Below, piece after piece: positions 1 to 8,418 of a stretch of DNA of 47,452 bases; positions within the stretch are counted from its first letter, which is position 1, and each line of letters opens with the position of its first letter. The stretch is from assembly GCA_026993805.1 (NCBI GenBank), contig JALWSA010000047.1, positions 1 to 47,452 of the forward strand, read 5' to 3'. The DNA comes from Thermotogaceae bacterium. GTDB taxonomy: Bacteria; Thermotogota; Thermotogae; Thermotogales; Thermotogaceae. The notes below the pieces were generated by a model. The model searched no databases. It saw only the letters and a program-made list of their open reading frames with translations, and was not told the origin of the DNA. Made by a program: the position numbers and the translations under genes.

Positions 1-52
1 GAATCCGATGGGCGATGAGCCCGTGTGGGTTCGAGTCCCACCTCTCGCACCA
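1..52 (+). tRNA. tRNA-Leu, 3' part only
   Basis: This is the 3' half of a tRNA cut by the window start. It shows a long variable arm (GGGC-gatga-GCCC), a T arm GTGGG-TTCGAGT-CCCAC, a 3' acceptor strand CTCTCGC, discriminator A and an encoded CCA. The long variable arm limits it to Leu, Ser or Tyr; discriminator A with an acceptor of the GCGAGAG type points to Leu. The anticodon lies outside the window, so the isoacceptor is unknown. Confidence 0.85.
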
Positions 53-57
53 GGAAG

Positions 58-132
58 GCGGGCATAGCTCAGCGGTAGAGCGCCTGCTTGCCAAGCAGGA
101 GGTCGCGGGTTCGAATCCCGTTGCCCGCTCCA
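58..132 (+). tRNA. tRNA-Gly(GCC)
   Basis: A complete cloverleaf is visible. The acceptor GCGGGCA pairs with TGCCCGC, the anticodon stem is CCTGC/GCAGG around the loop TTGCCAA with anticodon GCC, and the T loop is TTCGAAT. Discriminator T is followed by an encoded CCA. It lies five bases after the tRNA-Leu, so the two are probably co-transcribed and share the terminator that follows. Confidence 0.97.
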
Positions 133-135
133 TCA

Positions 136-161
136 GGCGGCCGGAAGTGGCCGCCTTTTTT
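136..161 (+). terminator. Intrinsic terminator of the tRNA unit
   Basis: A perfect 7-bp stem GGCGGCC/GGCCGCC with the loop GGAAGT is followed directly by six T. It ends the tRNA transcript before the gdhA promoter. Confidence 0.92.
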
Positions 162-186
162 GATGTCGGAGAGTATTTGTGATATA

Positions 187-200
187 TTTCACCAGTGAAA
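187..200. promoter_or_regulatory. Inverted repeat upstream of the gdhA promoter, possible operator
   Basis: TTTCAC and GTGAAA face each other across CA, a perfect 6-bp dyad centred about 60 bases before the predicted gdhA -10 box. There is no T run, so it is not a terminator. A site for a dimeric regulator is inferred; the regulator is unknown. Confidence 0.35.
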
Positions 201-231
201 AATCCGGGGCTAAAAAGATCTTTGGAAAATT

Positions 232-260
232 TTTCTTTGGAGAGTTTGTGATGCTATACT
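232..260 (+). promoter_or_regulatory. Candidate gdhA promoter
   Basis: The -10 box TATACT at 255-260 has an extended TG two bases upstream (TGC-TATACT). The best -35 at 17 bp is the weak TTTCTT at 232-237, as is common for extended -10 promoters. A perfect 6-bp inverted repeat, ACTCCA/TGGAGT at 258-273, starts inside the -10 box and covers the likely start point, so it may be an operator or a hairpin at the 5' end of the message. Confidence 0.5.
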
Positions 261-308
261 CCACGGATGGAGTGCCCCGGAAATTATTGAAAAAAAGGAG
301 GTAGGGTG

Positions 309-1592
309 ATGGAAGAAAGGCAGTTAGCAAAACTTGAACCTATTGGACCGCTCTATGAAATGGCTCAACACCAGTTCTTAAAGGCAGCAGAGCTCATAGG
401 GCTCGAGGAAAACATAAAGAGATTCCTTCTTTGGCCCCAGAGGATCCTCACGGTCCACTTCCCTGTGATGATGGACGATGGCGAGGTTCACGTCTTTGTG
501 GGTTACAGGGTCCAGCACAGCACCGCAAGAGGCCCGGCGAAGGGTGGAATAAGGTATCACCCCAATGTAAACCTGGATGAAGTAGCATCTCTTGCCTTTT
601 GGATGACCTGGAAATGTGCTGTGATGAATCTACCTTTCGGTGGAGGTAAGGGTGGCGTAAAGGTAGATCCTAAAAAGCTTTCCGAAAGAGAGCTTGAAAG
701 GCTTTCGAGGAGATTCTTCTCCGAGATCCAGATAATGATAGGCCCCAACAGAGATATTCCCGCTCCCGATGTGAACACAAACTCCCAGATTATGGCTTGG
801 TTCATGGATACTTACAGCATGAACGTCGGGGCGACAAGCCTCGGGGTAGTCACCGGGAAGCCGGTGGATCTTGGAGGTTCTGAAGGTAGAAACGAAGCTA
901 CCGGTAGGGGAGTCGCGATAGTTGCAAACGAAGCATGTGATGTCCTTGGTATGGACATCAAGGGCGCAACGGTGGCAGTTCAGGGATTTGGAAATGTCGG
1001 TTCCTTCGCCGCAAAGATAATTTCTGAAGAGTACGGGGCAAAAGTCGTTGCCGTGTCTGATATAAGCGGTGGAATATATAATCCCGAAGGTCTGGACATA
1101 GAAGATCTCATCAGGTACAGGGACGAAAATGGAGGAATTATAAAAGGTTATCCAAAAGCACAGCCCATAACCAACGAAGAGCTTCTGACACTCGATGTTG
1201 ACATTCTTATTCCAGCGGCCCTTGAAAACGCTATAAACGCGGAAATAGCGAAAGACGTTAAGGCTAAGATAATAGTTGAAGGAGCTAACGGTCCTACGAC
1301 GGAAGAAGCGGAAAAGATTCTCCTTGAAAAAGGTGTCTTCATAATCCCCGATATCTTGGCAAACGCAGGCGGCGTCACGGTTTCTTACTTCGAATGGGTT
1401 CAGGACCTGCAGAGTTTCTTCTGGGATATAGATGATATAAGGAAGAAACTCAAGAAGATGATGGTAAGAGAATTCGGGGAGGTTTATAAGACGAAGAAGA
1501 AATACGATACCGATATGAGAACTGCTGCTTATATCGTTGCTATAGAGAGAGTGGCCACGGCCGTTAGGAGAAGAGGATATTATCCGATGTGA
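309..1592 (+). CDS. gdhA: Glutamate dehydrogenase
   Basis: This encodes a 427-residue hexameric-type Glu/Leu/Phe/Val dehydrogenase that interconverts glutamate with 2-oxoglutarate and ammonia using NAD(P)H in the cytoplasm. The N-terminal substrate domain carries the PFGGGKGG motif with the catalytic-site lysine near residue 114. The Rossmann domain has GFGNVG at about 226-231. Length matches thermophilic bacterial and archaeal enzymes. The ATG at 309 is chosen because GGAGGT ends six bases before it; a GTG directly upstream is too close to that site. The gene has its own promoter and is followed 64 bases later by glpX, probably in the same transcript. Confidence 0.96.
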   Translation: MEERQLAKLEPIGPLYEMAQHQFLKAAELIGLEENIKRFLLWPQRILTVHFPVMMDDGEVHVFVGYRVQHSTARGPAKGGIRYHPNVNLDEVASLAFWMTWKCAVMNLPFGGGKGGVKVDPKKLSERELERLSRRFFSEIQIMIGPNRDIPAPDVNTNSQIMAWFMDTYSMNVGATSLGVVTGKPVDLGGSEGRNEATGRGVAIVANEACDVLGMDIKGATVAVQGFGNVGSFAAKIISEEYGAKVVAVSDISGGIYNPEGLDIEDLIRYRDENGGIIKGYPKAQPITNEELLTLDVDILIPAALENAINAEIAKDVKAKIIVEGANGPTTEEAEKILLEKGVFIIPDILANAGGVTVSYFEWVQDLQSFFWDIDDIRKKLKKMMVREFGEVYKTKKKYDTDMRTAAYIVAIERVATAVRRRGYYPM

Positions 1593-1656
1593 TTTGATTT
1601 GAATCTTTTCAAAGTTAGCTGATAAACCGAGGGAAAAGGGGAGGGGGGCCGTCGAT

Positions 1657-2664
1657 ATGAGGGAGATCACTCTCGATCTTGTCAGAGTGACAGAGGCTGC
1701 GGCTCTCATGGCAAGCCGCCTTCTCGGAAGGGGTAATAAAGAGGCAGCGGATCAGGCAGCGGTCGATGCAATGCGCGGAATGCTCGATTACATCGACATG
1801 AAAGGCATCGTTGTTATTGGTGAGGGAGAGAAAGACCAAGCTCCGATGCTCTACATAGGTGAAAAGGTTGGAAATTGGAAAGAGGACGCACCTGAGCTCG
1901 ACATAGCTGTCGATCCAATCGATGGAACGAGGTTAGTTGCTTATGGAAGGCCAAACGCCATAAGTGTTATTGCTGCTGCCGAGCGTGGAAAGATAGCATT
2001 CCTTCCCACCTACTATTCCATGAAATTGGCTGTTGGACCGGAACTCGCAGGGAAACTTGACATCAACGCTCCCATTCGGGAGAACATCCGCGTTGCAGCG
2101 GCCATCCTTGGTAAGGACATATCTGAATTCACCGTGGTCATATTGGATAGAGACAGGCACAGGAAGATCATAGAAGAGGTCAGATCGCTTGGTGCGAGAA
2201 TAAAGCTCATAAGTGACGGTGACATAGCAGGTGCTATTGCAACCGCCATGCCTGAAAGCTATGTGGATATGTACATAGGAATAGGCGGAACTCCCGAAGG
2301 AATACTGGCAGCAGCAGCTCTCAGGTCTTTGGGCGGCGAGCTCCAGATGAAGATGTGGCCAAGAGATGAGGAAGAGCGAAAGAAAGTGGAAGAGATGGGA
2401 TACGAAGTTGACAAGGTCTATTACACAGAGGATCTGGTTGGAGGAGACAACGTGATATTCGCCGCAACCGGTATAACAGATGGGGAGTTCTTAAGAGGTG
2501 TGAAGTACGGGAAGCACAGAGCGATCACGGATTCCATAGTCATGAGATCTCGAACGAGAACGGTTAGAAAGATCGTGGCATATCACGATTTGAGGTACAA
2601 GACCCTTCCTTTGAAGAGTGAAGGAGAAACTACTCTTGTGAGAATTGAGATAGGTTCTGAATAG
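1657..2664 (+). CDS. glpX: Fructose-1,6-bisphosphatase, class II (GlpX type)
   Basis: The 335-residue product matches GlpX in length and motifs: GEGEKDQAPML around residues 56-66 and DPIDGT around 87-92, the metal and phosphate site of the inositol-phosphatase fold. It hydrolyses fructose-1,6-bisphosphate to fructose-6-phosphate in gluconeogenesis, which fits a chromosome segment that also handles glycerol-3-phosphate. The ATG is preceded by a long G-rich Shine-Dalgarno stretch. A strong terminator follows. Confidence 0.95.
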   Translation: MREITLDLVRVTEAAALMASRLLGRGNKEAADQAAVDAMRGMLDYIDMKGIVVIGEGEKDQAPMLYIGEKVGNWKEDAPELDIAVDPIDGTRLVAYGRPNAISVIAAAERGKIAFLPTYYSMKLAVGPELAGKLDINAPIRENIRVAAAILGKDISEFTVVILDRDRHRKIIEEVRSLGARIKLISDGDIAGAIATAMPESYVDMYIGIGGTPEGILAAAALRSLGGELQMKMWPRDEEERKKVEEMGYEVDKVYYTEDLVGGDNVIFAATGITDGEFLRGVKYGKHRAITDSIVMRSRTRTVRKIVAYHDLRYKTLPLKSEGETTLVRIEIGSE

Positions 2665-2706
2665 AGATAGAAGAGGAACGCGCACCCCCAGATGATTTTT
2701 TAGGTG

Positions 2707-2732
2707 GCCTGCGCACACGCGCAGGCTTTTTT
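2707..2732 (+). terminator. Intrinsic terminator after glpX
   Basis: A perfect 8-bp stem GCCTGCGC/GCGCAGGC with the loop ACAC is followed by six T. It closes the gdhA-glpX unit. Confidence 0.95.
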
Positions 2733-2781
2733 GCATTTCTACCTTCCATATTGTAACTACATATTTACAGTTCACTTGTAT

Positions 2782-2812
2782 TTGACATGCTGGCCATCGT
2801 TTTTGATATAAT
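2782..2812 (+). promoter_or_regulatory. Promoter of the ugpBAE leader transcript
   Basis: Consensus TTGACA (2782-2787) and consensus TATAAT (2807-2812) are separated by 19 bp. The glpK promoter has exactly the same two hexamers and the same unusual 19-bp spacer. Transcription would start near 2819, about 12 bases before the conserved leader element. Confidence 0.8.
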
Positions 2813-2830
2813 TCTCGTAACAAAGTATAA

Positions 2831-2906
2831 AGGGGATCAGAGAATGAAGAGATCTCCCCGGAAGATGTCCAAGCTTTGGATATTCCTCTGGGGAGATTAA
2901 TTTTTT
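2831..2906 (+). promoter_or_regulatory. Leader RNA with terminator/antiterminator, copy 1 (putative GlpP target)
   Basis: The terminator stem is ATCTCCCC (2852-2859) with GGGGAGAT (2890-2897), then GGAA/TTCC, then a top hairpin ATGTCCAA/TTGGATAT with a 3-base loop; TAA and six T follow. An upstream GGGGA (2832-2836) can pair with TCCCC (2855-2859), taking the 5' arm of the terminator. The block from CAGAGAA to CTCCCC recurs almost unchanged before glpK. GlpP is known in Bacillus to prevent termination in leaders of glycerol genes when glycerol-3-phosphate is bound; assigning these leaders to GlpP is an inference from gene context. Confidence 0.75.
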
Positions 2907-3023
2907 ATTAAAGAAGCTTAATTTGTTTTGATTTCCCTATCATGCGATTTTCAGGTTTTGTGATAAATTTGATAACAATATAAAGGCAGATTTCGAGAAT
3001 CTCTATGAGGGGAGGGGTTTTTT

Positions 3024-4337
3024 ATGAAGAAGTGGCTTGTTTTGGTTCTATCGGTGCTGGTGGTTCTATCGTTCGCCAAGGTCAAGATCCAGTTCTGGCA
3101 TGCTATGGGAGGATGGAGGATCGAGCTTCTCCAGGGCATGGCGGATGAGTTCATGAAATTGCACCCGGATATCGAGGTCGAAGTTCAGTACACTGGATCG
3201 TACAGGGATACTCTGAACAAGCTCATCGCTGCAGTGAAAGCCGGCAATCCTCCGCATGTTGTCCAGATATACGATATAGGGACACAGGTCATGATAGACG
3301 GAGAAATAGCCGTTCCAATCCAGGATCTCATAGATAAGGATCCAACATTTGACATCGGTAAATTCATGCCTCAGGTTCTGAATTACTATCGCATCAACGG
3401 AAAACTCTACTCCATGCCTTTCAATTCGTCCAACCCAATCCTCTATTACAACAAGACTCTCTTCAAGAAAGCCGGTCTCGATCCGAATCATCCACCAAGG
3501 ACATTTGACGAGCTACTCGAATACGCAAAGAAACTCACGATAAAGGACAAGGACGGAAACATAGTCCAGTCAGGTATCACATGGCCACTTCACGCATGGT
3601 TCTTTGAACAGTTCATGGCTGTACAGAACGCACCGCTCGTTGATAACAACAACGGAAGGACGGGAAGACCAACCAAAGCGATCTTTAACAGTGAGGCTGG
3701 AAGGAGATTCTTCAAACTCTGGTATGAGCTCTCCAAGAATGGTTGGATGATCAACACCAAGAAGGAAGACTGGACCGGTGCCAGACAGCTCTTTGGATCT
3801 CAGAAAGTTGCAATGCTGATAAGCTCCACATCCGATGTCGCTCTCATGGAAAAGCTGGCCAAGGAGAACGGATTCGAGCTCGGAACGGCTTTCCTCCCAA
3901 GGCCGAAAGAGGCCAAGAGTGGAGGAGTCGTTATAGGTGGAGGCAGTCTCTGGATAATTGGAGGACATCCGAAGAAGGAAATCGATGCAGCGTGGGAATT
4001 CGTCAAATTCATGGCCTCTCCGCAGCTCCAGATAAAGTGGCATGAGGGCACAGGTTACTTCCCGATAAGAAAAGACGCCGTTGAGATGCTGATGAATCAG
4101 GGTTACTACGCCGAACACCCGAACCACTTGACGGCACTTCTCCAGCTTCTCCTTTCGGTCCAGAATCCCAACACAAACGGAGCCATTATAGGTGCATTCC
4201 CAGAGGTCAGGGATATAATTGAAACGGCAGTTGAAAAGATGCTCAACGGTGAAATGAGCCCAGAGGACGCACTTGCCTGGGCTGAGAAAGAAGCCACTAA
4301 GGCTATAAAGGAATACAACGAGCTCTACGGATATTGA
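3024..4337 (+). CDS. ugpB: ABC transporter substrate-binding protein, UgpB-like (glycerol-3-phosphate)
   Basis: The 437-residue product starts with a Sec signal peptide (residues 1-18, MKKW then a hydrophobic run ending SFA) and lacks a lipobox cysteine. It shares landmark segments with Escherichia coli UgpB as I recall it: FWHAMGG near the N terminus, PFNSSNPILYYNK, FKKAGLDPNHPP, GGGSLWI and KWHEGTGYFPI. It would bind glycerol-3-phosphate or a glycerophosphodiester outside the membrane and hand it to the permeases that follow. GGGGAGGGG precedes the ATG. The GlpP-like leader upstream supports a glycerol-phosphate ligand over a sugar; a polyol or sugar remains possible. Confidence 0.82.
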   Translation: MKKWLVLVLSVLVVLSFAKVKIQFWHAMGGWRIELLQGMADEFMKLHPDIEVEVQYTGSYRDTLNKLIAAVKAGNPPHVVQIYDIGTQVMIDGEIAVPIQDLIDKDPTFDIGKFMPQVLNYYRINGKLYSMPFNSSNPILYYNKTLFKKAGLDPNHPPRTFDELLEYAKKLTIKDKDGNIVQSGITWPLHAWFFEQFMAVQNAPLVDNNNGRTGRPTKAIFNSEAGRRFFKLWYELSKNGWMINTKKEDWTGARQLFGSQKVAMLISSTSDVALMEKLAKENGFELGTAFLPRPKEAKSGGVVIGGGSLWIIGGHPKKEIDAAWEFVKFMASPQLQIKWHEGTGYFPIRKDAVEMLMNQGYYAEHPNHLTALLQLLLSVQNPNTNGAIIGAFPEVRDIIETAVEKMLNGEMSPEDALAWAEKEATKAIKEYNELYGY

Positions 4338-4357
4338 TAGGAAAGGAAGATCAAACA

Positions 4358-4387
4358 AGGGAGAGGGACGAGCTCCCTCTCCCTTTT
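4358..4387 (+). terminator. Intercistronic hairpin between ugpB and ugpA
   Basis: A perfect 11-bp stem, AGGGAGAGGGA/TCCCTCTCCCT with the loop CGAGC, ends in only four T. Such hairpins after binding-protein genes usually protect the upstream message or end part of the transcripts, which gives more binding protein than permease. Partial termination is inferred. Confidence 0.7.
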
Positions 4388-4404
4388 AAATGGGGTGAGA
4401 GAAG

Positions 4405-5274
4405 GTGCACAGAAAGATTTTTCCATATCTTCTCCTTATCCCTACGTTTTTAATCGTTATCACTTTCATATACTGGCCGGCAGCTTATTCCTTTAAGCTG
4501 AGCTTTTATCGTTTGTCGCCGTTTGGAAATAGGATGATATTCGTAGGTTTGAGGAATTTTGATAGGCTCTTTCACAGCGAGGAGTACATCAGAGCCATAA
4601 AGACGACCGTGATATACGTAGGTGCCAGTGTTATTTTGACGATATTTTTGTCGTTTTTCATCGCTTTGCTCCTTAATATGAAAGTACCAGGAACGCCGAT
4701 TTACAAAGCTCTCATATTTATTCCCTATGCCATATCACCCGCCATTGCTGGAACTCTGTGGTCTTTCCTTTTGAACCCCGTTGTAGGGCATGTGAACTAT
4801 TTCTTCTCGAAATTTTTCGGAATAAGCGTTGATTGGATAACCGCGAAACCGTATGCTCTTTACGCCATCATCTTTGCTTCTGTTTGGAAAGTAATGCCCT
4901 TCGATATAATCTTTTACCTTGCGGGTCTTCAGGATATACCGGACGACATAATAGAAGCCACCACAATAGACGGAGCTTCCGCTTGGAAAAGGATATGGAA
5001 GATAATCTTTCCTCTTTTGTCTCCAATAACCTTTTACCTCGTCATAATGAACATCATCTCTTTCATGTTCTCGTCCTTCGCGATAATCGACGTCATGACG
5101 AGGGGAGGACCGGGAGATTACACGACTACAATGATATACAGGCTGTTCCTGGATGCATTCGCATTCCAGAAAACGGGAATAGCTTCTGCAGAAAGCGTTG
5201 TCCTATTCTTGGTGATGATCGTGGTTACCTTTATTTACTTCTATTTTGGGGAGAAGAGAGTCCACTACCAGTGA
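4405..5274 (+). CDS. ugpA: ABC transporter permease, UgpA-like
   Basis: The 289-residue inner-membrane protein has about six hydrophobic segments and the cytoplasmic EAA loop EATTIDGASAWKRIWKIIFP near residues 188-207 that docks the ATPase. It belongs to the MalF/UgpA permease class. The start is GTG, five or so bases after GAGAAGG. It lies between ugpB and ugpE in the same operon and would form the channel with UgpE. No ATPase gene (ugpC) follows, so a shared MsmK/UgpC-type ATPase encoded elsewhere is expected. Confidence 0.9.
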   Translation: MHRKIFPYLLLIPTFLIVITFIYWPAAYSFKLSFYRLSPFGNRMIFVGLRNFDRLFHSEEYIRAIKTTVIYVGASVILTIFLSFFIALLLNMKVPGTPIYKALIFIPYAISPAIAGTLWSFLLNPVVGHVNYFFSKFFGISVDWITAKPYALYAIIFASVWKVMPFDIIFYLAGLQDIPDDIIEATTIDGASAWKRIWKIIFPLLSPITFYLVIMNIISFMFSSFAIIDVMTRGGPGDYTTTMIYRLFLDAFAFQKTGIASAESVVLFLVMIVVTFIYFYFGEKRVHYQ

Positions 5275-5284
5275 GGTGAAAGCT

Positions 5285-6124
5285 TTGAGGAAGTCCACGA
5301 GGAAGCTGTTAAACACGACTCTTGCGGAAATAGCTCTAATCGCGATCACTCTGGTGGTCTCTATGCCTCTCTTCCTGGCGATATCCATAAGCCTTCAATC
5401 GCCAGAGGAGGTTTTTTCCTATCCTCCCAAGATATTCCCCAAAGGTTTGTACTTCAAAAACTACCTCGATGCGTTTAAGCTGGTGCCTTTAACTCGCCTC
5501 ATTCTCAACAGTTTGATCATGGCCGGTGCGATAACAGCCGGTAAGCTCTTTACGGGAATCCTTTCCGGATACGCTTATGCTAACTTCAGGTTCAGAGGGA
5601 AAAACGTTTCGTTCTTTGCGCTTTTTGCCACTCTGTTCTTACCAGCTGAGACCGTGATGATAGTTCCTCTTTTTCTAATAATGAAGAAATTCGGGTGGGT
5701 GAATACATACTGGGCTCTAACAATTCCTTTCATGGCCAGTGCCACAAACACATTTCTATTCCGTCAGCATTTCTTGTCGATACCTAAAGAGTTAGAAGAT
5801 GCCGCCAGAATAGATGGAGCCACGCCGCTCCAGTATTTAACAAGAGTCCTGTTGCCTCTTTCCAAAGCCATGATAGGTGGTGCAGCCATAATAAACTTCG
5901 TTTATGCTTGGAATATGTACCTTTGGCCGCTCGTTGTCATAATGCAAGACGAGATGAAGACCGTTCAAATAGGAGTGAAAATGCTAATAGACGCTGAATC
6001 GGCGAACAACTGGGGAGTGATAATGGCTGGAACCATTGTTGTTCTCATTCCAACCGTTATCATGTTCCTGCTTCTGCAAAATCTCTTCGTGAAAAGCCTT
6101 GTAAGAAGCGGAATGAAAGGATAA
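5285..6124 (+). CDS. ugpE: ABC transporter permease, UgpE-like
   Basis: The 279-residue partner permease of the MalG/UgpE class has six hydrophobic segments and an EAA loop (EDAARIDGATPLQYLTRVLLP). A TTG start at 5285 is preferred because GAGGTGA ends five bases upstream and the protein then begins with the usual short basic stretch MRKSTRK. The longer reading frame back to 5246 would overlap ugpA and lacks a ribosome site. It is the last gene of the importer operon; the glpK promoter begins 13 bases after its stop. Confidence 0.9.
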   Translation: MRKSTRKLLNTTLAEIALIAITLVVSMPLFLAISISLQSPEEVFSYPPKIFPKGLYFKNYLDAFKLVPLTRLILNSLIMAGAITAGKLFTGILSGYAYANFRFRGKNVSFFALFATLFLPAETVMIVPLFLIMKKFGWVNTYWALTIPFMASATNTFLFRQHFLSIPKELEDAARIDGATPLQYLTRVLLPLSKAMIGGAAIINFVYAWNMYLWPLVVIMQDEMKTVQIGVKMLIDAESANNWGVIMAGTIVVLIPTVIMFLLLQNLFVKSLVRSGMKG

Positions 6125-6136
6125 TAGTCTTTTTAT

Positions 6137-6167
6137 TTGACACATCGTGCGTATTTTCTGGTATAAT
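6137..6167 (+). promoter_or_regulatory. Promoter of the glpK leader transcript
   Basis: Consensus TTGACA (6137-6142) and TATAAT (6162-6167) are 19 bp apart, the same layout as the ugpB promoter. The spacers themselves share little sequence, so the spacing rather than a common operator is what the two have in common. Confidence 0.8.
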
Positions 6168-6188
6168 TCAAGCAGGAAAGGTGAATAG

Positions 6189-6265
6189 AGGGGACAGAGA
6201 AATGAAGAGATCTCCCCAGGGGTGTCCAAAAGAAGCTTTGGGCACATTCTGGGGATTAAATTTTT
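6189..6265 (+). promoter_or_regulatory. Leader RNA with terminator/antiterminator, copy 2 (putative GlpP target)
   Basis: The terminator stem is TCCCCAG (6213-6219) with CTGGGGA (6249-6255), topped by TGTCCAAA/TTTGGGCA (6223-6230 with 6237-6244) around AGAAGC; TTAAATTTTT follows. An upstream GGGGA (6190-6194) can pair with TCCCC. Compared with copy 1, the top stem has a G-U pair where this one has G-C, and a U-A pair where this one has U-G, so pairing is kept while sequence changes. Regulation by GlpP, encoded directly after glpK, is inferred. Confidence 0.75.
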
Positions 6266-6289
6266 AGTGAGGAAACTTTGAAAATCTAA

Positions 6290-8334
<2,045 letters not shown>

Positions 8335-8363
8335 TCTCTAAAGGCGAGAGAGAGGGAGAGAGA

Positions 8364-8398
8364 GCCATATCCCACAGAAGTGGGATATGGCTTTTTTT
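8364..8398 (+). terminator. Strong terminator or attenuator between glpP and the GlpA-like gene
   Basis: A perfect 12-bp stem GCCATATCCCAC/GTGGGATATGGC with the loop AGAA is followed by seven T. Only seven bases separate the T run from the Shine-Dalgarno site of the next gene, so no promoter fits between them. Confidence 0.93.
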
Positions 8399-8418
8399 GT
8401 TTTAAGGAGGTGTTGAGT

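Noticed and set aside
630-1709. Long minus-strand open frame opposite gdhA (359 codons)
   Set aside because: It is antisense to a clear, fully conserved gene, has no ribosome site and encodes a low-complexity product; it reflects the codon pattern of gdhA.
2831-2906. A metabolite riboswitch without protein
   Set aside because: The element is small, with no elaborate aptamer core, and a dedicated RNA-binding antiterminator gene lies in the same cluster. A direct ligand role is not excluded but is less likely.
5246-5284. Longer start for ugpE inside ugpA
   Set aside because: No ribosome site and a charged lead not typical for this permease; TTG at 5285 fits GAGGTGA.
8380-8418. Longer start for the GlpA-like dehydrogenase
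   Set aside because: The extra residues would be translated from the terminator hairpin and T run; the TTG at 8419 has a proper ribosome site and starts at the FAD-binding strand.
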